Source of the DNA: Laspinema sp. D2d
GTDB lineage: Bacteria > Cyanobacteriota > Cyanobacteriia > Cyanobacteriales > Laspinemataceae
Reading direction: 5' to 3'
Length of the DNA: 64,000 nt
Assembly: GCF_025370755.1 (NCBI RefSeq)
Contig: NZ_JAMXFC010000001.1
Span: 1 to 64,000, forward strand
The notes under the pieces were generated by a model. That model saw nothing but the letters and a program-made list of their open reading frames with translations. It searched no databases and had not been told where the DNA came from. Positions 8,966 through 17,893 of this stretch are shown here, piece after piece. Positions within the stretch are counted from its first letter, which is position 1. Every line of letters begins with the position of its first letter. The translations under genes were made by a program, and so were the position numbers.

Positions 8966-9635
8966 CAATTTACCTCCTGATATCAAAATGATGATTCTTT
9001 CATTGGGACTCTACAATCTCCACCGTTCCGAGGCGATCGAGCTTTACACTCTCAGGCCCTCTCTCCTGAGCCATCTTTCGGAAAACGGGTTGCCAATGCA
9101 AAGGATTTATCAAGCCTAATCTAATTTTATAAAGTTTCCATAAAGTTCCGGATCCGCTTAAATCCGGCTATAGCCGGTTAAAACGCCTCTGCTGAAAGGA
9201 TTTGGGAGGCGTTTTAGGTCTCGATATAATTTTCCCAGGGTACTGTTAAAATCGCCGCGATCAGACATAATTTACAGTGTGGGGTGTCACCCCTCATGCT
9301 TGCTCGGGACTGTCGGTAACCCAATCTGATGACCGATGACTGGATGGGGCTATCCAGTCAAGCCGGATATAGGGTGTGGTTTTGGCTCATGCGATCGGTT
9401 TGGGAAATAGGGGTTAATTTTTCCCGAAAGAATATTTCTGGGGTGAACATCTTTACCAACCGGGGAAAACCCCCGGTGGCAACTCAACAGGTGATGGAGT
9501 CCCTTGTGGAGTGATGCAAGGGCGTTATTGCCGGGATATGACCGAATGGGGTGCGACGATCGCCCCCGTTGAGTTCAAACACTTAAGGGTGGGTTCATCT
9601 GAATTAGCCAGAAGTAACTTTAATAGGGACCGATC
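8966..9635. other. 670-bp divergent intergenic region with orphan hairpins
   Basis: No convincing gene. It separates the hydrolase (minus) from the gene at 9636 (plus). It contains a palindrome CCGGCTATAGCCGG at 9164-9177 and, directly after, a terminator-like hairpin at 9180-9215. Short frames at 8910-9119 and 9329-9514 lack ribosome-binding sites. A small RNA ending at the hairpin is possible. Confidence 0.5.
9180..9215. terminator. Orphan two-way terminator-like hairpin
   Basis: 10-bp stem AAAACGCCTC / GAGGCGTTTT with a 16-base loop. A4 and T4 at the two ends make it usable in either direction. No annotated gene ends here: both flanking genes run away from it. Confidence 0.55.
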
Positions 9636-10241
9636 ATGATGATGCGTCAACGTGCAGTAATGGTAGAGCAATTTAATTCCGATAGCCGTGATTTCCCCAA
9701 AAAGCGGAATCTGGACTCGGTGATCAAGTTTAATCAAGTTCCCACCTTAGCCTCCTTTGCCGATAATTTAGCCGCTGAAACTGTCGAGTTAAGTCTAGTT
9801 GAACCGGAACTCGGGCCGATCATTTTAGATTTAGAAACCTTAAACTGTTTTGAAGTCGTAGAACGTCAATTTGAGAATCAAGGTGTCATTTTCAGCAATG
9901 CGATCGCGCTGGCCCCTTCTAATCCAGCTTTTCCCAGCAAATCAGGGCGCATTGTCATCATGGGTGCACCCAAAAGCGGGGCGATCGAAGTCACCTTTCT
10001 CCAACCCGTTCACCTTGTCAATAGCCTCGTAACCAGTTCCCGGCGCACTGTTCTTTGTGCATACAATGAACAAGGCGAACAAATAGCCGAAGTTGAAACC
10101 CTAGGACCCAATTTAGCTGGTTCCCCCTCTTTAATCCCTCCCAATACTGAACTCATTCTCAATGTTCCAAACATTCATCGAGTCACGTTTTATGCCTTTG
10201 ATGGTCATCTTACCTTAGCGGAGTTTTCCTTTGCTATTTAG
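9636..10241 (+). CDS. Conserved-type hypothetical protein, beta-rich
   Basis: 201 residues, not recognised with certainty. After an N-terminal polar segment, the sequence alternates short hydrophobic strands (GPIILDLETLNCFEVVERQF, SGRIVIMGAPKSGAIEVTF, TVLCAYNEQGEQIAEVETLG, LILNVPNIHRVTFYAFDGHLTLAEFSFAI). This reads like the carbohydrate-binding-like beta sandwich often found ahead of PEP-CTERM anchors, but there is no signal peptide and no C-terminal anchor, so it is probably cytosolic. Three consecutive ATG codons (9636, 9639, 9642) make the exact start uncertain. A branched hairpin follows the stop. Confidence 0.75.
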   Translation: MMMRQRAVMVEQFNSDSRDFPKKRNLDSVIKFNQVPTLASFADNLAAETVELSLVEPELGPIILDLETLNCFEVVERQFENQGVIFSNAIALAPSNPAFPSKSGRIVIMGAPKSGAIEVTFLQPVHLVNSLVTSSRRTVLCAYNEQGEQIAEVETLGPNLAGSPSLIPPNTELILNVPNIHRVTFYAFDGHLTLAEFSFAI

Positions 10242-10269
10242 TCAGGAAAATTCTATAAACTTCAGTTCT

Positions 10270-10326
10270 TTAGCGCCTTTTATTCTCATATATAGTAAGG
10301 TTCTCAACCTGAATGAAAGGCGCTAA
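10270..10326 (+). terminator. Branched hairpin after the gene at 9636
   Basis: 11-bp outer stem TTAGCGCCTTT / AAAGGCGCTAA enclosing a second small hairpin (AGGTT / AACCT). It starts 29 bp after the stop codon. There is no T-run, so factor-independent termination is not certain. Confidence 0.5.
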
Positions 10327-10774
10327 TATAACAGAAAAACTTGCAGCAACCAAAACCAAAAACTTAGCGGGCAGTGCTGGATATTTTAATTCCTGAATTT
10401 ATTTGGTTCTAACTATTTTTTAAAACTTTAATTAATTCATATTGTATCTTGTAGATTTAGATTATCCTATAATACAAAACCCGGTTGCAAAAAGGGGAAA
10501 AATGAGATATTTGTCCCTAAAAAAGTGTACAAATCCGACAATTCAATATCTTAATCAACTTTTTACGCGTTCCCAGGCTCTGCCTCATCATCCTCCAATC
10601 AGAGGCTCTACCCCCTTCTTTTCCTCCATCCGATTAAATAGGCAACCGATTCCCCCATCCCCCCAATGTCATCAATCTGGCGAATCTCTATCCAAAGATA
10701 TTCCCAGAAACGCCGTATGAGCGTAAACTATATCCATCTTGTTTCTGTGACTCAGACGAAATAGGTAAAATAAC
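10327..10774. other. Intergenic region, no gene supported
   Basis: AT-rich first half, then CCCCC-rich tracts near 10610-10660. A 92-codon frame at 10442-10720 starts with TTG, has no ribosome-binding site and a composition typical of non-coding DNA, so it is not called. Confidence 0.5.
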
Positions 10775-11560
10775 GTGGCAAAGGGGTTATCGCAGTGGCA
10801 ACAATGGGTCAACGAGTTATGGAGGGCGTCCCCTCTACTGAAGCAGGGCTTTGTTGACAAAACTGGCTCACCGATGCGAATCCGCTTAAGCGGCACTTGG
10901 CTGTTCGGGGGGACAGTGACGATCGCCTTGCTGATTTGGAACTGGAAACTCTTAGTCGCAACAGGGGCCGGGGTCCTGGTCATGTTGGCGACTTACATGA
11001 TCCAGGGATGGAATTGGCATCAGGTGCGATCGCGCTTGAATCAGTCTCTTGGCGGTGCAAACCGTCAGGTGGCGATCGCCGTGGGGACCGGAGGACTTGC
11101 TACCCTGGGAAGTTACATGGCAGTCTCGATTTGGCTGGAATCCCCCAGTCCCTGGTTAGCAACCGCAGCGATCGCCCAGGGAATCATGACTTTCGCAACT
11201 TTAATTTTACTCCTCTGGCAAGGGCTAAATCATCAAGTGAGTTCTGAGGCAACTCATCTGAATGCCAGGGTGATGAATTTGACCGATTCAGACCCCCTCA
11301 AGCGTCTGATTGCGGTTCGCCAAATTACTAAATCTCTACCCATGACCCCCCTTGCGGAACGACGGGCGATCGCTGACTATTTTCGCCTGATGTTGTCTCG
11401 GGAAACTGAATCTCTGGTTCGCGATGCAGTTCTCGATGGACTCCAAGCGATCGAACCGGGTAAACAGCTTGGGGTAGGAATGGAACCTCTAGCAGTTCCT
11501 CCCTTGAAAAAGCGCACGCCGGTTAAAGTACGCCCTCGGGTTTATGAATATGAGGAATAG
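10775..11560 (+). CDS. Membrane protein with C-terminal armadillo-type helices
   Basis: 261 residues starting with GTG (GTG GCA AAG). Hydrophobic helices lie near residues 30-68 (probably two), 88-112 and 120-140. The C-terminal 100 residues (MNLTDSDPLKRLIAVRQITK, ... RRAIADYFRLMLSRETESLVRDAVLDGL) form amphipathic helix pairs like those of cyanobacterial proteins labelled armadillo-type fold. It would sit in a membrane with the helical tail in the cytosol, perhaps as a scaffold. Function unknown. The gene is convergent with moeA across a strong inverted repeat. Confidence 0.78.
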   Translation: MAKGLSQWQQWVNELWRASPLLKQGFVDKTGSPMRIRLSGTWLFGGTVTIALLIWNWKLLVATGAGVLVMLATYMIQGWNWHQVRSRLNQSLGGANRQVAIAVGTGGLATLGSYMAVSIWLESPSPWLATAAIAQGIMTFATLILLLWQGLNHQVSSEATHLNARVMNLTDSDPLKRLIAVRQITKSLPMTPLAERRAIADYFRLMLSRETESLVRDAVLDGLQAIEPGKQLGVGMEPLAVPPLKKRTPVKVRPRVYEYEE

Positions 11561-11588
11561 GGCGATCGGGGTTTTTCTGGCTGGGGGG

Positions 11589-11604
11589 AACGACTCAAGT
11601 CGTT
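11589..11604. repeat. AACGACTNNAGTCGTT palindrome
   Basis: AACGACTCAAGTCGTT is a near-perfect palindrome. Related copies lie at 27808-27823 and 27841-27858. All three are in intergenic DNA next to gene ends. Confidence 0.6.
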
Positions 11605-11617
11605 ACGACAAACTAAA

Positions 11618-11655
11618 GCGATGAGGCGGGAATTTGAACCCCCGCCGGTTGTCGC
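11618..11655. terminator. Inverted repeat between convergent genes
   Basis: Inner stem GGCGGG / CCCGCC (11625-11646) and outer stem GCGA / TCGC. It lies between the stops at 11560 and 11670. The loop TTTGAACC resembles a tRNA T-arm on the minus strand, but no matching acceptor stem is found, so it is called as a hairpin. Confidence 0.45.
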
Positions 11656-11669
11656 TATTCCAAACCGCA

Positions 11670-12920
11670 TTAATGGTCGATCGCCAGCACTTGGATAGGG
11701 TCACCGGGTGCAAGGGTGGCAATTCCGACAGGAATCACCGCTAAGGCAGTGGTTTGGGCGAGATTAATCAAATTTCCTGAACTGTGACTGCCACCGGCTA
11801 ATTCAAATTGGTAAGTGCCATCAATGCAGTGGATTTTCCCCCATAAATAGATTTCTCGGGGTCCTCCTCCGCGTAATTCTTGCTGCGATCGCGCCGTTAA
11901 AAACTGGGGTTCCCATCCCTGCTTCCACCCCGAGAACTTCCGCATCGCCGGTTGTACGAAGCGCCAGAAGGTGACTAAGGCGGAAACTGGATTTCCTGGC
12001 AAACCAAAATAGAGGACAGAAGAGGTGGAATCTTTCCGAGGAAAACTGGCAACGGTTAAGGGTTTCCCGGGTTTAATCGCTACTGCTTTGATGTGGATTT
12101 TGCCGCTTAATTGGCTCAGAATTTGTTCAACATAATCATAGTCGCCCACGGAGACGCCGCCTGTAGAGAGGACCATATCGGCAGTTGCTAACGCTTTGGC
12201 GATCGCCTGTTGCAGGGCCTCGGGTTGATCGCCCACAATTCCCATCAGCAAGGGTTCCCCCCCGGCGGCAGTGACGGCAGCGGCTAAAGCATATTGATTA
12301 GAGTCTACCAGTTGTCCGGGTTGTAAAGGTTGGCCCGGAGCAACTAACTCATCCCCCGTGGATAAGATAGCGACTTTACAACGGCGGTACACTGGCACTT
12401 GGGTAATTTGTGCTGTGGCAAGAATGGCAATATCTGGCGCACTCAGGACGATTCCGGGGGATAACAGGGGAGTTCCAGATTGGTAAAAGGAACCTTGATA
12501 ACGCACCCATTCTCCCCGTTGCGAGGGGGCGGATAAGATTGCCACGCGATCGCCTTGGCGTTGGGTTTCTTCCTGAATTGTCACCGTATCCGCACCCGGT
12601 GGCATCATGGACCCGGTGAAAATTCGGGCCGCTTGTCCCTTATCAATCGTTTTTTGAGGGGGTTTCCCGGCAGGAATTTCTTCGATGATTTCCAATTGGA
12701 CGGGGCGATCGCTACGAACTTCGGCGACATCTTCATAACGCACTGCATATCCATCCATCGCAGAGTTATCCCAATGGGGAAAATCTAAGCTTCCCTCCAC
12801 GGATTCTGCCAAAACTCGCCCCCGGGCGGATAACAACTCGACCTGTTCGTGATCCTCAAGCGGATCCATTGGTTGCACTAACCCTAAGATGACTTCTTCT
12901 GCTTGTTTAACCGGCAACAT
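11670..12920 (-). CDS. moeA: Molybdopterin molybdotransferase MoeA
   Basis: 416 residues, the normal MoeA length. It inserts molybdenum into adenylylated molybdopterin to make the Mo cofactor. Domain order is complete: N-terminal MoeA domain with DFPHWDNSAMDGYAVR, GSMMPPGADTV, the central molybdopterin-binding domain with LSTGDEL, VDSNQY and STGGVSVGDYDYV, then GLPGNPVSALV and the C-terminal beta domain. ATG at 12920 is preferred to an upstream TTG at 12926. No other moa/moe genes are in the window, so the pathway must be scattered in this genome. Convergent with the armadillo-type gene. Confidence 0.96.
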   Translation of the reverse strand: MLPVKQAEEVILGLVQPMDPLEDHEQVELLSARGRVLAESVEGSLDFPHWDNSAMDGYAVRYEDVAEVRSDRPVQLEIIEEIPAGKPPQKTIDKGQAARIFTGSMMPPGADTVTIQEETQRQGDRVAILSAPSQRGEWVRYQGSFYQSGTPLLSPGIVLSAPDIAILATAQITQVPVYRRCKVAILSTGDELVAPGQPLQPGQLVDSNQYALAAAVTAAGGEPLLMGIVGDQPEALQQAIAKALATADMVLSTGGVSVGDYDYVEQILSQLSGKIHIKAVAIKPGKPLTVASFPRKDSTSSVLYFGLPGNPVSALVTFWRFVQPAMRKFSGWKQGWEPQFLTARSQQELRGGGPREIYLWGKIHCIDGTYQFELAGGSHSSGNLINLAQTTALAVIPVGIATLAPGDPIQVLAIDH

Positions 12921-13093
12921 GGACAATCAATCACCCCTTCAAACGGATGAAGTCAGTTTATCGGGTTTGGGTACTCCATGCCTGCCCAAGTCAGGGTCAG
13001 GGAAACCTGAATTAAGAATTAATAGTTAATCATTAATCATCTTTAATTCTTTAACGTTTTAATTCTCAATTCCGCTGTTTCACTCAGGCCGTC

Positions 13094-13339
13094 TTACTCT
13101 GGTTGGATCGGCGGTTCTCCGATCCCTAGCTCTTTTTTAGATTTTTTAAGCTGTTTCCAGAGTCCCTTAATGTCTTCGTAGGCTTGATCCGGGGAGATTT
13201 TGCCGCCGGTTTCCAAACCACAGATGTAGTTCACTTTTTGAGCAAATTCCTGTAAATTTGCATCAAAGGCTAAGTTTTCAGGTGAAAACTTACCATAGTA
13301 TCGACTGCGCGGATAGAGAAAATCCGATTTGTCTGTCAT
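13094..13339 (-). CDS. Small conserved cyanobacterial protein (DUF7219-like)
   Basis: 81 residues: MTDKSDFLYPRSRYYGKF, then FDANLQEFAQKVNYICGLETGGKISPDQAYEDIK and a lysine-rich end. I recognise this as a small cyanobacteria-specific family (DUF7219 by recall); its function is unknown. GGAGGA ending six bases upstream of the ATG at 13339 decides the start over a TTG at 13360. No membrane segment or signal. It appears to be transcribed alone. Confidence 0.75.
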   Translation of the reverse strand: MTDKSDFLYPRSRYYGKFSPENLAFDANLQEFAQKVNYICGLETGGKISPDQAYEDIKGLWKQLKKSKKELGIGEPPIQPE

Positions 13340-13746
13340 AGCTTCCTCCGGAATCAACAATTAGCAGCTTTGACCCAAGCGGATCCAGGTGGGTGTTTTT
13401 CTGGGCCGTTGGTGAGGGGTTATCTGGGGAGGGAGGTCTAAACCTCTGACCCCCATTTAACCTGCTTATTTTTTAAGTTACATCCTTTAACCTATTCTTA
13501 ATCTTAGAAAAACTCAACGTCATTTCTCCATCCTGCTCTCTCAGAAATTAGAGAATGCTACGGTAGCACCCTCCTCTCAGGGGCTTCAACCAGAAATCTT
13601 CCGATGAAATCTCCCCATAGGGATCTACCCTAGAGAGGAAACTTCTTGCATCATTTTAATGAATGAGGAGCGTTTGTCGGGGTGAGTGACCCCGTGAGGG
13701 AGTTTCCTGAATTCTGCAAGAGGGGTAGTCAAGGGAGGAACCAGGT
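13340..13746. other. Divergent intergenic region
   Basis: 407 bp between the DUF7219-like gene and cobO. I looked for a cobalamin riboswitch ahead of cobO and saw no B12-box-like core. A GGGGTGAGTGACCCC hairpin lies at about 13679-13694 in the probable cobO leader, and TTCTTGCATCATT / GAATTCTGCAAGA could also pair around it. Confidence 0.45.
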
Positions 13747-14424
13747 ATGGAAAGCAATGCTGATTTAGTGTCAGGGGAAAATTTATCGGGAGGAGAGACT
13801 GGGGGCGATCGCCTCTCATCCTCACTCAGCGACAGTCAGTATCAACAAAAGATGCAGCGGCGCAAAGAGGTCCAAGAACAACGGGTGGCCCTTGCTTCGG
13901 TTGAGAAGGGATTAATCGTGGTGAATACCGGAAATGGCAAGGGAAAAACTACGGCGGCGTTAGGGATGGTGTTGCGATCGCTCGGACATGGATTTCGGGT
14001 GGCGATCGTCCAGTTTATCAAAGGCGCTTGGGAACCCGCAGAAAAGGAAATTTTAAGCCACTTTAGCGATCGCCTGGAATTCCACGCAATGGGAGAAGGA
14101 TTCACCTGGGAAACCCAGGACCGCGATCGGGACATTCAAAAAGCCCGTCAAGCTTGGGAAAAAGCTTTAAGTTTTATCACTAACCCCGACTATAAACTGG
14201 TCCTGCTTGATGAAATTAATGTCGCACTTAAGCTGGGTTATCTGCCTGTTGAGGAAGTCCTGGCGGGTTTAGAGCAAAAGCCCGAGGCGTCTCATGTCAT
14301 CCTCACCGGCAGAGGCGCACCCGCACCCCTGATCGAACGTGCTGACTTAGTAACGGAAATGACTTTGATCAAGCATCCGTTTCGGGAACAAGGTGTTAAA
14401 GCCCAGCCCGGGATTGAATATTAA
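13747..14424 (+). CDS. cobO: Cob(I)yrinic acid a,c-diamide adenosyltransferase
   Basis: 225 residues of the CobO/BtuR/CobA family, which transfers the adenosyl group of ATP to cobalt in corrinoids during B12 synthesis. The ATP site is a permuted P-loop, NTGNGKGKTTAALG (residues 59-72), followed by VAIVQFIKGAW and LVLLDEINVALKLGYL. The N-terminal 50 residues are polar and variable, as in many family members. GGGAGG upstream of ATG 13747 supports the start. A clear terminator follows at 14505. Confidence 0.94.
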   Translation: MESNADLVSGENLSGGETGGDRLSSSLSDSQYQQKMQRRKEVQEQRVALASVEKGLIVVNTGNGKGKTTAALGMVLRSLGHGFRVAIVQFIKGAWEPAEKEILSHFSDRLEFHAMGEGFTWETQDRDRDIQKARQAWEKALSFITNPDYKLVLLDEINVALKLGYLPVEEVLAGLEQKPEASHVILTGRGAPAPLIERADLVTEMTLIKHPFREQGVKAQPGIEY

Positions 14425-14504
14425 TCCCAGGATCATCGAACTAAGCTGATTTTGACACCGCTCTTTGAACGTGAGCGCCTGTAGGTACAGTTGAGTTCCC
14501 GTAA

Positions 14505-14532
14505 TGACACCCCATCGGGTGTCAGTTTTTTT
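14505..14532 (+). terminator. Rho-independent terminator of cobO
   Basis: 8-bp stem TGACACCC / GGGTGTCA, loop CATC, then G and T7. It lies 80 bp after the cobO stop and just before the stop of the convergent gene at 14545. Confidence 0.85.
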
Positions 14533-14544
14533 GCTTCCCCAGGA

Positions 14545-15171
14545 TTATTGGGGCCAAACTTTTTCTTGATAATTTTCTTTACAAACATTCAAAATCCGCT
14601 GATCATTCTCGCTAACTGTAGAGATGGATTGTAATCCTTCTAAGCGAACGATATTATCTCGGGCAGGATTTTGGGCCGAGGCGATCGGAGAATGTTCAAT
14701 TCCCACTGCGTAAGAATACTCAGCATTCTCGTAGGTATCCACAATCGTCAGGGCTAACTGTTGCGGTTCCACCGTACCATATAAGCAATCAAACGACGAA
14801 CTGGGCATATAAAATGCACCAATCAGTTGAGTAGAACGGACTTCAAAAACGAGATAGGCTCGTCCCAGTTGGTTCGGTTCAGAGGATTCTCCATAGAGAT
14901 AAACCCCATCGGGTAAATTGTGGGTTCTCGTCACCGTTGCCGCATCTGCAACCCAAGCAGCAGAAGGACCGGATTGCGCGGTCACCGCTACCGGATTGGC
15001 GAGGGCAGCTAGGTTTCCCCCGCCTAAGATAGAGTAAGCTGTAGCCACTAACGTACAGACGCTGCCAGCAGCCCACTTATTCAATGCGGATAGGCATTGA
15101 GACCCTAGGGTTTGGGTCGCTGCATTCTGCTGAGTTTCTGAAAGAGTGGAGCAAAAAAATTTATTAAGCAC
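14545..15171 (-). CDS. Putative exported protein of unknown family
   Basis: 208 residues starting with GTG at 15171, with GTAGG just upstream. A hydrophobic stretch near residues 36-58 followed by ALANPVAVTA looks like a signal peptide with a long N-region; cleavage after ALA is plausible. The mature part (YLVFEVRSTQLIGAFYMPSS, FDCLYGTVEPQQLALTIVD) reads as a small beta-rich domain with two cysteines. I do not recognise a named family, although similar proteins seem to be common in cyanobacteria. Convergent with cobO. Confidence 0.75.
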   Translation of the reverse strand: MLNKFFCSTLSETQQNAATQTLGSQCLSALNKWAAGSVCTLVATAYSILGGGNLAALANPVAVTAQSGPSAAWVADAATVTRTHNLPDGVYLYGESSEPNQLGRAYLVFEVRSTQLIGAFYMPSSSFDCLYGTVEPQQLALTIVDTYENAEYSYAVGIEHSPIASAQNPARDNIVRLEGLQSISTVSENDQRILNVCKENYQEKVWPQ

Positions 15172-15946
15172 CCTACATTTCCCCCTAAATACTTAAATTT
15201 TAAATCAGTGATTTTTTTTGAGAAAAGAGAAAGAATTGATATTTCTTACTGAGTAGATCCAGCACCACATTCCTGGATTACCGAATTTGTTTATAATTGT
15301 TTACAATCTTCGGAAGTGCCTTAATTCCCATACTAAACAGGCATCTGGCGAGTGACTATCCCTCTGTAGGAAGAAGAGTCATTCTAAACTGGGTGAAATC
15401 GTCGTAACCGATTGATTCCACAGTTCTAATTGAGTTAGGATTGCCAAATCACGACAAAAATGCCGGGTTTGACCGTTCTAAATACAGCGGTGAAATTGAG
15501 GAGTGAGAAGCAAAGTTATAAGAATCAGTGTAGACCGGATCGAGTCACGAGTCCAGAATTTACAGCAAAGCGATCGCAAAACTTAACAGATGCTGGCGAT
15601 CGGGCGTTTGCTCAGGAGTGTTATCCCCTCGGCGATTCAGTTGGCAACCTTTATGGGGGAAATGGCCCCTAGTGTAGCGGGATGAGATTCAAGCGATCGG
15701 ACAAAAAACCGAATTTCTCCACCCGATTGCTTGCTAATGATCAGCCTTTTGGTGAAGAAACTCGGTTTCTAACCCATGAATTACTCTCAGACTAAGGCTG
15801 GGTACTGTATTAAAATTACAGGCACAAGAAACCCGGTTGGTCTTCCCAAGGGAGTACCGACGCTCTCATAAAGGCGCTTAGTCTGGCATCGGAATAAGAA
15901 GGATCCTAAAGAGATTAGGCTTGGAAATTCTCTCACGCGCCCTTTT
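15172..15946. other. 775-bp intergenic region with repeats
   Basis: No convincing gene. A 70-codon frame at 15460-15672 lacks a ribosome-binding site. From about 15700 to 15870 there is a repeat cluster: GAAGAAACTCGGTTTCT at 15754-15770, CAAGAAACCCGGTTGG near 15825, and a GTACCGACGCTCT block shared with 4534 and 32820. Confidence 0.5.
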
Positions 15947-17683
15947 TTAAAACCCTAAATCCAATTTAGCTGATTCGGCAGCGGTTAATAGTAAATCGGT
16001 TTCCATGCCTTCCCAATCCATATCGCCGACTTCTTGATAGAATTTGGCATCATACGCACGAGTTTGGACGACGACGGGCATGGGAACGGCATGACCTAAA
16101 ACGAGGGCTTGTTGCTTAGAATCTAGCTTGGAGAGAACGGATTTGAGATTTTGTCCCCCAGAAACGCCGGTGAAAATGGCATCAATGTCTTTTTCATCAT
16201 TGAGTAAGGCGGTGATGCGGGTGCCGATTTGGGACATGACTTCGTTATCAATTCCCGAGGGCCGTTGATCGACTACGAGGAGGGTGACAAAGTATTTCCG
16301 CATTTCTCGGGCGATCGTGCCAAAGATGGTTTGGCGAACGGTGGCGCTATCTAGGAAACGGTGCGCTTCTTCGATGGTAATTACCAATTGTCTCGGGCGA
16401 TCGCTGGGGTTTTTGGTTTGTAAAAATATCTCGGATTTTTCTACATAAGCCCGATGAATCCGCCGACTCAGAACATTGGTTACCAACATATAAGAGAGCA
16501 TATTGGATTGTGACCCAAACTCAATGACTAAATGTTTACCGGCATTCAGTTTGTCCAAAATCTGCTTGACGTAATTTTGGGGACAGCTATTCCGGATATA
16601 TTTGAGTTCATCCAACAGTCCGAGTTTGCGCTGTAATGCCATGATGGAGGCTTTATTCCCGCGCTTTTCATCGCAAAACATTTGGATGTCTTCATTACTC
16701 ATAGCTAACAGTTGAGTAATCCAAGTCGTGCCAAATTCATTGCGCAGAATAATCGCATTTTCGATACTGGCTTCGGAGAGGTTTAACTCCCGTGAGACTA
16801 AGCGGATATCTTCGACTTCGATTTGGTCATAAGCGAGATACAATTCTTGAGCATCACGAACGCCGCGTCTACGGGTGGATTCGGGGTCAAGGGTATAAAC
16901 TTCAACTTCGTTGGGGAAGAGTTGCCGTAAGCCTTTGACGGTACTAAATTTTTTACCTTCTGTTGCAGCTTCCCAACCATATTCGGAGTGCATATCAAAG
17001 ATAAGATTCACGGCGGCTTGTTTGCGGATGATGCCGGAGAGGAGGAGGCGAGTGAGGAAGGATTTGCCGGTTCCAGATTTCCCAAACACGCCGTTACTGC
17101 GTTCGACGAAGCGATCGAGGTCGATACAAACGGGAACCTCCATATCCAGGGGTTGACCGATCGCAAAGTTGCGGCGATGGGGGTCGTCTTCCCAACCAAA
17201 GACGAGGCGAAAATCCCTCTCGCTGGCGTCATGAACTTGGGAGAAGTGACTAGGAATGGTTTTAACCGGCCTTAATTGCATTTCTCCCGTGGTATTAGCT
17301 TGGTAAGAGGCCAATCCGTTGGTTTTGAGTCCGTTATTTGCTGAGGTTTTCAATAGAGAATTCGGACTCCATCCCCCTTCATCGGTATCCGGAGTGAGCA
17401 TTAACATGGGGGAGAGTTCGATTTTTCCATAAGTGCTGCTGCCTGCGAGCACTTCTTGCATGAAAGTATCTTCCGGGTGGGGAGGATTCATGGAAATGCG
17501 GTCGTTGGTGGTTCCTAAACAGACATCGGTGAGTAAACAGAAGAAATGCGATCGCGCACCTCGAACCACTAAAAATTTTCCGACCCGCATCTCTTCGACG
17601 GAGACATCGGGATGTAATTTGACTTCTAAACCTTTACTCAGAGAACCTTGGATAACAGAACCTAATGGGCGATCGGAATTCAT
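15947..17683 (-). CDS. HerA-like / DUF87 ATPase
   Basis: 578 residues. After an N-terminal HAS-barrel-like region (GKFLVVRGARSHFFCLLTDV) comes a P-loop, FGKSGTGKSFLTRLLLSG (about 200), then a Walker-B-like ITIEEAHRFL (about 445) and VVDQRPSGIDNEVMSQIGTRI, the sensor and arginine-finger segment of the HerA/FtsK group. HerA proteins are hexameric DNA translocases; in archaea HerA works with the NurA nuclease. No nuclease gene lies next to this one, so its partner is unknown. The ATG at 17683 fits. A 16-bp perfect hairpin lies in the promoter-side gap. Confidence 0.88.
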   Translation of the reverse strand: MNSDRPLGSVIQGSLSKGLEVKLHPDVSVEEMRVGKFLVVRGARSHFFCLLTDVCLGTTNDRISMNPPHPEDTFMQEVLAGSSTYGKIELSPMLMLTPDTDEGGWSPNSLLKTSANNGLKTNGLASYQANTTGEMQLRPVKTIPSHFSQVHDASERDFRLVFGWEDDPHRRNFAIGQPLDMEVPVCIDLDRFVERSNGVFGKSGTGKSFLTRLLLSGIIRKQAAVNLIFDMHSEYGWEAATEGKKFSTVKGLRQLFPNEVEVYTLDPESTRRRGVRDAQELYLAYDQIEVEDIRLVSRELNLSEASIENAIILRNEFGTTWITQLLAMSNEDIQMFCDEKRGNKASIMALQRKLGLLDELKYIRNSCPQNYVKQILDKLNAGKHLVIEFGSQSNMLSYMLVTNVLSRRIHRAYVEKSEIFLQTKNPSDRPRQLVITIEEAHRFLDSATVRQTIFGTIAREMRKYFVTLLVVDQRPSGIDNEVMSQIGTRITALLNDEKDIDAIFTGVSGGQNLKSVLSKLDSKQQALVLGHAVPMPVVVQTRAYDAKFYQEVGDMDWEGMETDLLLTAAESAKLDLGF

Positions 17684-17839
17684 AAGGCAATTTTTATAAA
17701 GGGAAAGGAAAAGGAAATGCTGCTATTTCAACACCTTGATGAAAAATTCTACATGATTTAGTCTCGTCAAGGTTATTTTCCGGTTCATCCTTTAGAAAAA
17801 ATAGCACAGAATTCATGCAGCCTCCGTTAAAAAGCCACA

Positions 17840-17878
17840 AAAAAAGTATGTATGCTTTGAGCGCATACATACTTTTTT
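17840..17878. terminator. Perfect 16-bp hairpin, two-way terminator
   Basis: AAAAAAGTATGTATGC pairs perfectly with GCATACATACTTTTTT across a 7-base loop. T6 runs on either strand let it work both ways. It sits 16 bp after the GST stop codon (minus strand) and isolates that gene from the HerA-like gene. Confidence 0.8.
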
Positions 17879-17893
17879 GACGGGAGTGATCGC

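Noticed and set aside
10442-10720. 92-codon frame upstream of the armadillo-type gene
   Set aside because: TTG start, no ribosome-binding site, Pro/Ser-rich composition typical of non-coding C-rich DNA.
11618-11655. T-arm-like sequence suggesting a tRNA on the minus strand
   Set aside because: The loop GGTTCAAATT fits a T-arm, but no acceptor or anticodon stem pairs with it at the right distance.
13340-13746. Possible cobalamin riboswitch ahead of cobO
   Set aside because: No B12-box-like core or the usual conserved segments could be found in the leader.
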